The notes under the pieces: generated by a model
What the model saw: only the letters and a program-made list of their open reading frames with translations
What the model was told of the DNA's origin: nothing
Databases searched by the model: none
Shown: positions 1 through 7,631 of the stretch, one piece after another
Layout of the letters: each line of letters begins with the position of its first letter
How positions within the stretch are numbered: the first letter of the stretch is position 1
DNA from: CATQHL01 sp965204655
Lineage (GTDB): Bacteria; Actinomycetota; Acidimicrobiia; Acidimicrobiales; CATQHL01
Length of the DNA: 64,000 bases
Assembly: GCA_965204655.1 (NCBI GenBank)
Contig: OZ241998.1
Coordinates: 1,426,001-1,490,000, forward strand
Direction of reading: 5' to 3'
Position numbers and translations under genes: made by a program

Positions 1-50
1 TTGTTTACCTTAGGTAGCGGGGCATTGTGGGCCCCCATATGGCTGACCTC
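1..50 (-). pseudogene. Remnant of an RCC1-lipoprotein 3' end
   Basis: Bases about 13-37 repeat the last codons of the RCC1 genes (Gly-Pro-Thr-Met-Pro-Arg-Tyr on the minus strand), and the same stretch recurs intact at 77-100 inside the adjacent gene. A near-copy of this arrangement lies at 4920-4982 before copy 3. It is best read as the scar of a further, lost or truncated repeat unit, so the array probably continues to the left of the window. Confidence 0.55.
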
Positions 51-2408
51 TTAGCTCCGTGGAGGGAAGCGGCGGTAGCGGGGCATTGTGGGCCCCCAGC
101 AGTCTATGTCCCCTACCTCAGTGTAACCGCAGACGTGGAAATAGCCTGAACTGATATAGGTGTAAAACGCTCTTGGGCTGCCTCTTACGTTAAGCGGGCT
201 CGGCAAAACCACCTCTTGGGTTTGCAAGTTCCAACACTCAAGGTTCCCCCTCAGGGCGCAGGCGTGCCAACCCCCCACTTCTAAGTACTCAAACTGCCTC
301 CCACCGGTTTCTTCCCCATAAGTATAATCCCCGTACCACCCCCAGCATTTCACTTCCCCAGTTACGCTTAAAGCGCACGCCTGAAACCTGCCCACCCCCA
401 CGTCCACGAACACACCCTCCGGCGGAGACAACAGCGGCCCCTTATACGCCAAACTGTCGTACAGTAGGATGTTGTCTTCGTCTGCGGTAGTGAATAATTC
501 GTTGCCCCAGCAGAGCAGGGAACCATCCTCCCGCAACCCGCACGAATAACCCCAATCAACCGAAGAAGGTAAAGGAATCTCTATAAGACTGACCCCGGGC
601 GGAAGAATCGGTCTCTGGAAAGGCCAAGCGTGGTTATGCCCGCCCCAACCGGCGTCTACGAACACCAACCGCTCCCTCGGGGCTACTACTTTGCTGTGCC
701 TGCCTTCTCTGCGGCCTTTGTCCCCGCCCCAGCACTCCACCACACCCGAAGGGCGCAGCCCGCAAGTGAAATCCACTGAGGCTGCTAACTCGGTGAACTC
801 CCCCCCGGGGGGGCTAGCTTTCCCGTGCTCGTCCGACCCCCAACACTCCACCACACCACTAGGACGCAAACCGCACACGTGATCGTTGCCCGCGCTCACC
901 GAAGAAAACACGCCCGAGGGGGCTTCAGTTTCCCCGAATAAGCACTGAACTGTTCCATCAACGAATAAAGCGCACACTTCATCCCAGCCGAATTCGTACT
1001 GGAGGACATTCTCCCACGTATCACTCTCCTCATGAAATGAACTATCATTGACCTCTAAGTATCTAGACCAGCAAAGCAGAGTGTTATCCACGCGAACTCC
1101 GCAAGCACTCGACCCCCAGATCTCTACTTGGGTGAACTTTTCCCCTTCCGGGGGGCCATCCGCGGGCTTAGCTTGCCCTAGATATCGCCTGCTCCAGCAC
1201 TCCGCTTCCCCGCCCGGGCGCAGACCGCAAGCATAATCACCCACTCCCAGGGAAACCGATTCGAACTCTCCCCCAGGGGGCAGCAGATACGTAGAAGCCG
1301 CAGAATCATAGTTCCCGAGGTCGTAGTTCCCCCAGCACTCCACGGAGTTATCCAAACGCAGTCCGCACACGTCTCCCCACCCTCCGGCGCTCACCGCCTT
1401 GAAAACCCCCGAGGGAGGCAACGTATCCCCCTCCCCCGAACTCGTGTAACCGCTGCCCCAACACTCAATCTCGCCCGACCGGCGCAAACCGCACACAGAA
1501 TTATCGCTCGCGGAGATAGAGGTGAACTCCCCGGCGGGGGGGAAGATCGCCCCCGCCATGCGGGCAGACGTGCCCCAACACTCTGCCTGCCCCCCGGGGC
1601 GCAAAGCGCAGGCGTGCTCTATCCCCACGCTCACTGAAACGAACTCCCCACCAGGAGGAGGCACAGACGCCAACGGGCCCGCCCCCCAACACTCCAACAC
1701 ACCAGAAGGGCGTATCCCGCACGCCGCCTCACGACCCGCATCCACCGCCACAAACCCACCCTCAGGGGTCTCCACAGAAGGCTCCCCCCAACCATCATAG
1801 TCTTCCTCCCAACCAAGATTGGCGAAATCAGGATTGCCGGGAGAATGTGCGGGGCGGAACGGCTCCCCCCAATACCAACACTCCACAGTACCATCCCACT
1901 CATCCAAAGCACACGAATAATTCAACCCAGCACTCAAACGCTCACGCTCACCCCACGGAACATCCGAAGCAGAAACAGGCAACACCGGAACAGACAAAAC
2001 AAACGGAGTATACCCATCATCCGGCAAAATAACATCACCACCCCAAGGCATCGGGACCTCAGGAACACTAGTCGCCGTCACAGGCGGCACCGTCGTAGAC
2101 GTAGTCGTCGTAGTTACAGCCGAAGTAGTCGTGGTAGTGGTGGTAGCAGCCGTAGTCGTCGTAGGAGTAGTCGTAGTAGTGCTTGCGGCAACATCTGTGG
2201 TAGTAGTTGAGGCCCCACCGACGGAAGCAGGAGGCGCCTCGGTTGAGGGAACTTCCGCCTCGGGAAGAGACGGAGGGGAAACCCGAGCGGGCGCCGGCGG
2301 CGGGACTTCAGGCGCAACAGCCGGCGGAGACACAGAGTTCCCGCCGCCACAGGACGCCGCCAACAAGACAGCAACCAAGCACAACGGCACCCAGATCTTG
2401 CGTCTCAC
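51..2408 (-). CDS. RCC1-repeat lipoprotein, paralogue copy 1
   Basis: Predicted secreted lipoprotein of 785 residues; binding partner unknown. Residues 1-20 are a lipoprotein signal ending in AAS-Cys20. A Pro/Glu-rich stretch follows to about residue 65, then a Thr-rich linker to about 110. From about 150 to the end there are 14 repeats of about 45 residues with the core C-x-L-R-x-x-G-x-x-x-C-W-G. RCC1 repeats normally form seven-bladed propellers, so two propellers are likely; the Cys pair in each repeat suits an oxidising extracytoplasmic site (inference). The GTG at 2406-2408 is chosen because GGGAG lies 10 bases upstream and the signal peptide begins there, as in all paralogues. The frame stays open upstream to an ATG at 2477, but that part reads like a scrap of the FN3 gene tail. 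Most of the gene is nearly identical to copy 3, but an internal block matches copy 4. Confidence 0.85.
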   Translation of the reverse strand: MRRKIWVPLCLVAVLLAASCGGGNSVSPPAVAPEVPPPAPARVSPPSLPEAEVPSTEAPPASVGGASTTTTDVAASTTTTTPTTTTAATTTTTTTSAVTTTTTSTTVPPVTATSVPEVPMPWGGDVILPDDGYTPFVLSVPVLPVSASDVPWGERERLSAGLNYSCALDEWDGTVECWYWGEPFRPAHSPGNPDFANLGWEEDYDGWGEPSVETPEGGFVAVDAGREAACGIRPSGVLECWGAGPLASVPPPGGEFVSVSVGIEHACALRPGGQAECWGTSARMAGAIFPPAGEFTSISASDNSVCGLRRSGEIECWGSGYTSSGEGDTLPPSGVFKAVSAGGWGDVCGLRLDNSVECWGNYDLGNYDSAASTYLLPPGGEFESVSLGVGDYACGLRPGGEAECWSRRYLGQAKPADGPPEGEKFTQVEIWGSSACGVRVDNTLLCWSRYLEVNDSSFHEESDTWENVLQYEFGWDEVCALFVDGTVQCLFGETEAPSGVFSSVSAGNDHVCGLRPSGVVECWGSDEHGKASPPGGEFTELAASVDFTCGLRPSGVVECWGGDKGRREGRHSKVVAPRERLVFVDAGWGGHNHAWPFQRPILPPGVSLIEIPLPSSVDWGYSCGLREDGSLLCWGNELFTTADEDNILLYDSLAYKGPLLSPPEGVFVDVGVGRFQACALSVTGEVKCWGWYGDYTYGEETGGRQFEYLEVGGWHACALRGNLECWNLQTQEVVLPSPLNVRGSPRAFYTYISSGYFHVCGYTEVGDIDCWGPTMPRYRRFPPRS

Positions 2409-2433
2409 CTTATTATTTCTCCCTTCAACAAGG

Positions 2434-2477
2434 ATCCCCCTCGTCACGCCCACGAACTCATTCTCCGTCTGTTTCAT
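2434..2477 (-). pseudogene. Scrap of the FN3-protein gene tail upstream of copy 1
   Basis: The minus strand reads NEFVGVTRG here, matching the EFVFVGVTRG motif near the C-terminus of the protein at 10028-15448. The remaining tail (about 190 bases, present upstream of copies 3 and 4) is missing, and the scrap joins directly to the ribosome-binding region of copy 1. The same junction is found upstream of copy 2, so the deletion was duplicated. Confidence 0.6.
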
Positions 2478-2500
2478 AGTGGCTATAGTGGGGGGCTTGT

Positions 2501-4834
2501 TTACCTTAGGTAGCGGGTCATTGTGGGCCCCCAGCAGTCTATGCCTCCTCTCCCGTAACCGCAAATGTGGAAGTAGCCTGAACTGATGTAGGTGTAACCC
2601 CCCTCTCTTGGGCTGCCTCTTACGTTAAGCGGGCGCGGCAAAACCACCTCTTGGGTTTGCAAGTTCCAACACTCAAGGTTCCCCCTCAGGGCGCAGGCGT
2701 GCCAACCCCCCACTTCTAAGTACTCAAACTGCTTCCCGCCGGTTTCTTCCCCATAAGTATAATCCCCGTACCACCCCCAGCATTTCACTTCCCCAGTTAC
2801 GCTTAAAGCGCACGCCTGAAACCTGCCCACCCCCACGTCCACGAACACACCCTCCGGCGGAGACAACAGCGGCCGCCTGATCGCCAGGCTATTGTGAAAC
2901 AGGTTATCTCTTTCGTCGTTCCCCCAGCAGAGCAGGGAACCATCCTCCCGCAACCCGCACGAATAACCCCAATCAACCGAAGAGGGAGAAGGAGTTTCTG
3001 GCAAGAGACTGCCTCCGGACAATAGACTTGGTTTCTGGAAAGGCCAAGGGTGGTTGTGCCCGCCCCAGCCGGCGTCTATGAACACTAACGGTTCCCTCGG
3101 GGCTACTGCTTTGCTGTGCCTGCCTTCTCTGCCGCCGCCCCAGCACTCTACTTCACCTGAAAGGCGCAGCCCGCATGCGAAATCGGCTGAGGCTGCTAGT
3201 TCGGTGAACTCCCCCTCGGGGGGGGTGGCTTTCCCGTGCTCGTCCGACCCCCAGCACTCCACCACACCACTAGGGCGCAGCCCGCATGCGTGATCGTCGC
3301 CCGCGCTCACCGAAGTGAACACGCCCGAGAGGGCTTCTGTTTCCTTTGACAGGTCGAATAAGCACTGAACTGCGCCACCGACTAGTAAAACGCACGCATC
3401 CCCCCTGCCAATTTCGAGTCGGCGGACATTGTCTAACGTGTGAAACTTCTCATGAAACGCAATCGTGTAATCGTTAATCTCTAAGTGTCTATGCCAGCAT
3501 AACAGGGTGTTATCCACGCGAACCCCGCAGGCGTCCACCCATCCGACCTCTACTTGGGTGAACTTTTCCCCTTCCGGGGGGCCGTTCGCTTCCCCAGCCT
3601 CCCCCCGATGTATCCCGCTCCAACACTCAACTTCCCCGCCCGGGCGCAGACCGCAAGCGTAATCCTCCTCTCCCAGAGAGAGCGACTCGAACTCCCCTCC
3701 AGGGGGCAGCAGATACGTAGAAGTCAGATTATCATCGTTCTCGAGGTCGTAATTCCCCCAGCACTCCACGGAGTTATCCAAACGCAGCCCGCACACGTCT
3801 CCCCACCCTCCGGTGCTTATCGCCTTGAAAAACCCCGAAGGAGTCAACCAATCCCCCAGCCCCCCCGAACCCCTATAATCACGCCCCCAACACTCAACCT
3901 CACCCGACCGGCGCAAACCGCACACAAACTCTTTACCAGCGGAGATAGAGGTAAACTCCCCAGCGGGGGGGAACACCGCCCCCGCCATGCGAACAGATGT
4001 ACCCCAACACTCCGCCCGCCCCCCGGGGCGCAAAGCGCAAGCGTGCTCTATCCCCACACTCACTGAAACGAACTCACCACCCGGGGGAGGCACGCCCGCC
4101 AACGGGCTCGACCCCCAACACTCCAACACACCACTAGGGCGTATCCCGCACGCCGCCTCACGACCCGCATCCACCGCCACAAACCCACCCCCGGGAACAT
4201 CCACCGAAGGCTCCCCCCAACCATCATAGTCTTCGTCCCAACCAGGAGCAGTGGGGGAATCTTTCATGGGACGGAACGCCTCCCCCCAATACCAACACTC
4301 CACAGTGCCATCCCTCCAATACAAACCACACGAATAATTCAACCCAGCACTCAAACTCGCACGCTCACCCCACGGAACATCCGAAGCAGAAACAGGCAAC
4401 ACCGGAACAGACAAAACAAACGGAGCCACACCCCCCGGAACCATAGCCTCACCACCCCGAGGCACCGAGACCTCAGGAACACTAGCCGACGTCACAGACG
4501 GCACCGTCGTAGACGTAGACGTCGTAGTTACAGCCGTGGTCGTCGTAAGAGTAGTCGTGGTAGTGGTGGTGGCAGCCGTAGTAGTCGTAGGAGTAGTCGT
4601 AGTAGTGCTTGCGGCAACATCTGTGGTAATAGTCAAGGTCCCAGCAACGGAAGCAGGAGGCGCCTCGGTTGAGGGAACTTCCGCCTCGGGAAGAGACGGA
4701 GGGGAAACCCGAGCGGGCGCCGGTGGCGGAACTTCAGGCGCAGCAGCAGGCGGGGACACGGGACTCCCGCCACCGCAGGACGCCGCCAGCACGACAGCAA
4801 CCAACCACAACGGCAACCAGATCTTGCGTCTCAC
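2501..4834 (-). CDS. RCC1-repeat lipoprotein, paralogue copy 2
   Basis: 777-residue paralogue with the same plan: lipoprotein signal ending at Cys20, Pro-rich segment, Thr-rich linker, 14 Cys-paired RCC1-type repeats. It is the most divergent of the three left-hand copies. The Thr linker has a different pattern (an added LTTTT block), the segment before the first repeat is shorter, and the repeat near the middle has CVLLVGGAVQC where others have CALFVDGTVQC. The C-terminus stops soon after the last CWG repeat, without the FPPRS extension of copies 1 and 3. The GTG at 4832-4834 has GGGAG upstream; an in-frame ATG at 4903 would add residues reading SEFVGVTRK, a remnant of the FN3 tail, ahead of the signal peptide, which argues against it. 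Confidence 0.85.
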   Translation of the reverse strand: MRRKIWLPLWLVAVVLAASCGGGSPVSPPAAAPEVPPPAPARVSPPSLPEAEVPSTEAPPASVAGTLTITTDVAASTTTTTPTTTTAATTTTTTTLTTTTAVTTTSTSTTVPSVTSASVPEVSVPRGGEAMVPGGVAPFVLSVPVLPVSASDVPWGERASLSAGLNYSCGLYWRDGTVECWYWGEAFRPMKDSPTAPGWDEDYDGWGEPSVDVPGGGFVAVDAGREAACGIRPSGVLECWGSSPLAGVPPPGGEFVSVSVGIEHACALRPGGRAECWGTSVRMAGAVFPPAGEFTSISAGKEFVCGLRRSGEVECWGRDYRGSGGLGDWLTPSGFFKAISTGGWGDVCGLRLDNSVECWGNYDLENDDNLTSTYLLPPGGEFESLSLGEEDYACGLRPGGEVECWSGIHRGEAGEANGPPEGEKFTQVEVGWVDACGVRVDNTLLCWHRHLEINDYTIAFHEKFHTLDNVRRLEIGRGDACVLLVGGAVQCLFDLSKETEALSGVFTSVSAGDDHACGLRPSGVVECWGSDEHGKATPPEGEFTELAASADFACGLRLSGEVECWGGGREGRHSKAVAPREPLVFIDAGWGGHNHPWPFQKPSLLSGGSLLPETPSPSSVDWGYSCGLREDGSLLCWGNDERDNLFHNSLAIRRPLLSPPEGVFVDVGVGRFQACALSVTGEVKCWGWYGDYTYGEETGGKQFEYLEVGGWHACALRGNLECWNLQTQEVVLPRPLNVRGSPREGGYTYISSGYFHICGYGRGGIDCWGPTMTRYLR

Positions 4835-4859
4835 CTTGTTATTTCTCCCTTCAACAAGG

Positions 4860-4903
4860 ATCTTCCTCGTCACACCCACGAACTCACTCTCCGTTTGGTT
4901 CAT
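4860..4903 (-). pseudogene. Scrap of the FN3-protein gene tail upstream of copy 2
   Basis: The minus strand reads SEFVGVTRK, the same short remnant seen upstream of copy 1, joined to the ribosome-binding region after loss of the rest of the tail. It can be read through in frame into copy 2 but precedes the better GTG start. Confidence 0.55.
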
Positions 4904-4919
4904 AGTTGCGATAGTGGGG

Positions 4920-4982
4920 GCTTGTTTACCTGCGGTAGCGGGGCATTGTGAACCCCCAGCAATCTATCATATGGCTGACCTC
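4920..4982 (-). pseudogene. Remnant of an RCC1-lipoprotein 3' end
   Basis: Bases 4934-4967 repeat the terminal coding sequence of the RCC1 genes, with a few changes from the intact version that follows at about 5009-5040 inside copy 3. The segment about 4968-5010 also matches bases 38-79. The scar sits between the tail scrap of copy 2 and the stop codon of copy 3, as expected if a repeat unit was largely deleted here. Confidence 0.55.
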
Positions 4983-7346
4983 TTAGCTCCGTGGAGGGAA
5001 GCGGCGGTAGCGGGGCATTGTAGGCCCCCAGCAGTCTATGTCCCCTACCTCAGTGTAACCGCAGACGTGGAAATAGCCTGAGGTGATGTAGGTGTAAATC
5101 GCTCTTGGGCTGCCTCTTACGTTAAGCGGGCGCGGCAAAACCACCTCTTGAGTTTGCAAGTTCCAACACTCAAGGTTCCCCCTCAGGGCGCAGGCGTGCC
5201 AACCCCCCACTTCTAAGTACTCGAACTGCTTCCCACCGGTTTCTTCCCCATAAGTATAATCCCCGTACCACCCCCAGCATTTCACTTCCCCAGTTACGCT
5301 TAAAGCGCACGCCTGAAACCTGCCCACCCCCACATCCACGAACACACCCTCCGGCGGAGACAACAGCGGCCCCTTATACGCCAAACTGTCGTACAGTTGG
5401 ATGTTGTCTTCGTCTGCGGTAGTGAATAATTCGTTGCCCCAGCAGAGCAGGGAACCATCCTCCCGCAACCCGCACGAATAACCCCAATCAACCGAAGAAG
5501 GTAAAGGAATCTCTATAAGACTGACCCCGGGCGGAAGAATCGGTCTCTGGAAAGGCCAAGCGTGGTTATGCCCGCCCCAACCGGCGTCTACGAACACCAA
5601 CCGCTCCCTCGGGGCTACTACTTTGCTGTGCCTGCCTTCTCTGCGGCCTTTGTCCCCGCCCCAGCACTCCACCACACCCGAAGGGCGCAGCCCGCAAGTG
5701 AAATCCACTGAGGCTGCTAACTCGGTGAACTCCCCCCCGGGGGGGCTAGCTTTCCCGTGCTCGTCCGACCCCCAACACTCCACCACACCACTAGGACGCA
5801 AACCGCACACGTGATCGCGTCCCACGCTCACCGCGGTGAATACGCCTGGGGGGGATTTTGTTTCTGTTCCCCCGAAGAAACACTGAACTGTTCTATCAAC
5901 AAATAAGAAACACGCTCCCTCCCAGCCCATTTCGTACTGGAGGATATTCTCCCACGTATCACTCTCCTCACTAGACGAACTATCATTGACTCTTAAGTAT
6001 CTAGACCAACAAAGCAGAGTGTTATCCACACGAACCCCGCAAGCACTCGACCTCCAGACCTCTACCTGGATAAATTTTTCCCCTTCTGGGTGGCCATCCG
6101 CCCGCTTAGCCCGACCTAGATATCGCCTGCTCCAGCACTCCGCTTCCCCGCCCGGGCGCAGACCGCAAGCATAATCATCTATTCCTACGGAGACCGATTC
6201 GAACTCCCCCCCAGGGGGCAGCAGATACGTAGAAGCCTCAGAATCATAGTTCTGGAGGTCGTAGTTCCCCCAGCACTCCACGGAGTTATCCAAACGCAGC
6301 CCGCACACGTCTCCCCGCCCTCCGGCGCTCACCGCTTTGAAAACCCCCGAGGGAGGCAACGTGTCCCCCTCCCCCGAACTCGTGTAACCGCTGCCCCAGC
6401 ACTCAATCTCGCCCGACCGGCGCAAACCGCACACAGAATTATCGCTCGCGGAGATAGAGGTGAACTCCCCGGCGGGGGGGAAGATCGCCCCCGCCATGCG
6501 GGCAGACGTGCCCCAACACTCTGCCTGCCCCCCGGGGCGCAAAGCGCAGGCGTGCTCTATCCCCACGCTCACTGAAACGAACTCCCCACCAGGAGGCGGC
6601 ACAGACGCCAACGGGCTCGCCCCCCAACACTCCAACAAGCCAGAAGGGCGTATCCCGCACGCCGCCTCACGACCCGCATCCACCGCCACAAACCCACCCT
6701 CAGGGGTCTCCACAGAAGGCTCCCCCCAACCATCATAGTCTTCCTCCCAACCAAGATTGGCGAAATCAGGATTGCCGGGAGAATGTGCGGGGCGGAACGG
6801 CTCCCCCCAATACCAACACTCCACAGTACCATCCCACTCATCCAAAGCACACGAATAATTCAACCCAGCACTCAAACGCTCACGCTCACCCCACGGAACA
6901 TCCGAAGCAGAAACAGGCAACACCGGAACAGACAAAACAAACGGAGTATACCCATCATCCGGCAAAATAACATCACCACCCCAAGGCATCGGGACCTCAG
7001 GAACACTAGTCGCCGTCACAGGCGGCACCGTCGTAGACGTAGTCGTCGTAGTTACAGCCGAAGTAGTCGTGGTAGTGGTGGTAGCAGCCGTAGTCGTCGT
7101 AGGAGTAGTCGTAGTAGTGCTTGCGGCAACATCTGTGGTAGTAGTTGAGGCCCCACCGACGGAAGCAGGAGGCGCCTCGGTTGAGGGAACTTCCGCCTCG
7201 GGAAGAGACGGAGGGGAAACCCGAGCGGGCGCCGGCGGCGGGACTTCAGGCGCAACAGCCGGCGGGGACGCCGGACTCCCGCCACCGCAGGACGCCACCA
7301 GCAAGACAGCAACCAAGCACAACGGCAACCAGGTCTTGCGTCTCAC
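4983..7346 (-). CDS. RCC1-repeat lipoprotein, paralogue copy 3
   Basis: 787-residue paralogue with the family plan: lipoprotein signal (VAS-Cys20), Pro-rich segment, Thr linker, 14 repeats. Outside one central stretch it is almost identical to copy 1 at an offset of 4932-4938 bases. In the centre (about 5815-6190) the two differ clearly; for example copy 3 encodes CFLFVDRTVQCFF in repeat 8. The GTG start at 7344-7346 is fixed by the GGGAG box upstream and a 47-base spacer to the stop of the FN3-tail fragment at 7394. That spacer length is the same as between the complete FN3 gene and copy 4, so copy 3 keeps the ancestral upstream arrangement. Confidence 0.87.
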   Translation of the reverse strand: MRRKTWLPLCLVAVLLVASCGGGSPASPPAVAPEVPPPAPARVSPPSLPEAEVPSTEAPPASVGGASTTTTDVAASTTTTTPTTTTAATTTTTTTSAVTTTTTSTTVPPVTATSVPEVPMPWGGDVILPDDGYTPFVLSVPVLPVSASDVPWGERERLSAGLNYSCALDEWDGTVECWYWGEPFRPAHSPGNPDFANLGWEEDYDGWGEPSVETPEGGFVAVDAGREAACGIRPSGLLECWGASPLASVPPPGGEFVSVSVGIEHACALRPGGQAECWGTSARMAGAIFPPAGEFTSISASDNSVCGLRRSGEIECWGSGYTSSGEGDTLPPSGVFKAVSAGGRGDVCGLRLDNSVECWGNYDLQNYDSEASTYLLPPGGEFESVSVGIDDYACGLRPGGEAECWSRRYLGRAKRADGHPEGEKFIQVEVWRSSACGVRVDNTLLCWSRYLRVNDSSSSEESDTWENILQYEMGWEGACFLFVDRTVQCFFGGTETKSPPGVFTAVSVGRDHVCGLRPSGVVECWGSDEHGKASPPGGEFTELAASVDFTCGLRPSGVVECWGGDKGRREGRHSKVVAPRERLVFVDAGWGGHNHAWPFQRPILPPGVSLIEIPLPSSVDWGYSCGLREDGSLLCWGNELFTTADEDNIQLYDSLAYKGPLLSPPEGVFVDVGVGRFQACALSVTGEVKCWGWYGDYTYGEETGGKQFEYLEVGGWHACALRGNLECWNLQTQEVVLPRPLNVRGSPRAIYTYITSGYFHVCGYTEVGDIDCWGPTMPRYRRFPPRS

Positions 7347-7393
7347 CTTGTTGTTTCTCCCTTCAGCAAGCGTTTACTAACGACAATAGAGGC

Positions 7394-7615
7394 TCACTGG
7401 TGGATGTATAAAACCGGCGTCCCCAACGTCCACTTATGCTCACCAGCCAAGCCCGTATTAGGACCCAAATTCAGAGTCATCACAGCGTGCGCTAGATCTA
7501 CCTCGTACTCTGGACCTCCAGGCACAACCTGGGGGACAGGAGTCAAAACCGGGTTGAGAGACTTACTCGGGTCCCTTTGAGGATTCACCCTAGTCACACC
7601 CACAAACAGGAATTC
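7394..7615 (-). pseudogene. Duplicated 3' fragment of the FN3/zincin protein gene
   Basis: The open frame 7394-7651 encodes, from about 7615 onward, a diverged copy of the last 65 or so residues of the 1806-residue protein at 10028-15448. Shared strings include FVGVTR, DP-KSLNPV, AHAVMTLNLGPN and KWTLGTPV, and an 18-residue or so insertion lies in the middle. Nothing of the rest of the large gene is present. An ATG at 7651 overlaps the end of copy 4, so a short peptide could be made, but the simplest reading is a piece carried along in a tandem duplication of [FN3 tail + RCC1 gene]. Confidence 0.8.
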
Positions 7616-7631
7616 GCGCCCTTGAATTCCT

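Noticed and set aside
1845..2210. Plus-strand Arg/Ser-rich frames opposite the Thr linkers (also near 6783-7148)
   Set aside because: They are the antisense of the ACN-rich Thr linker and adjacent sequence; they recur only because the genes are duplicated.
2409..2564. Upstream extension of RCC1 copy 1 to ATG at 2477 or beyond
   Set aside because: It would place FN3-tail sequence before the lipoprotein signal; the GTG at 2408 has the ribosome-binding site shared by all four paralogues.
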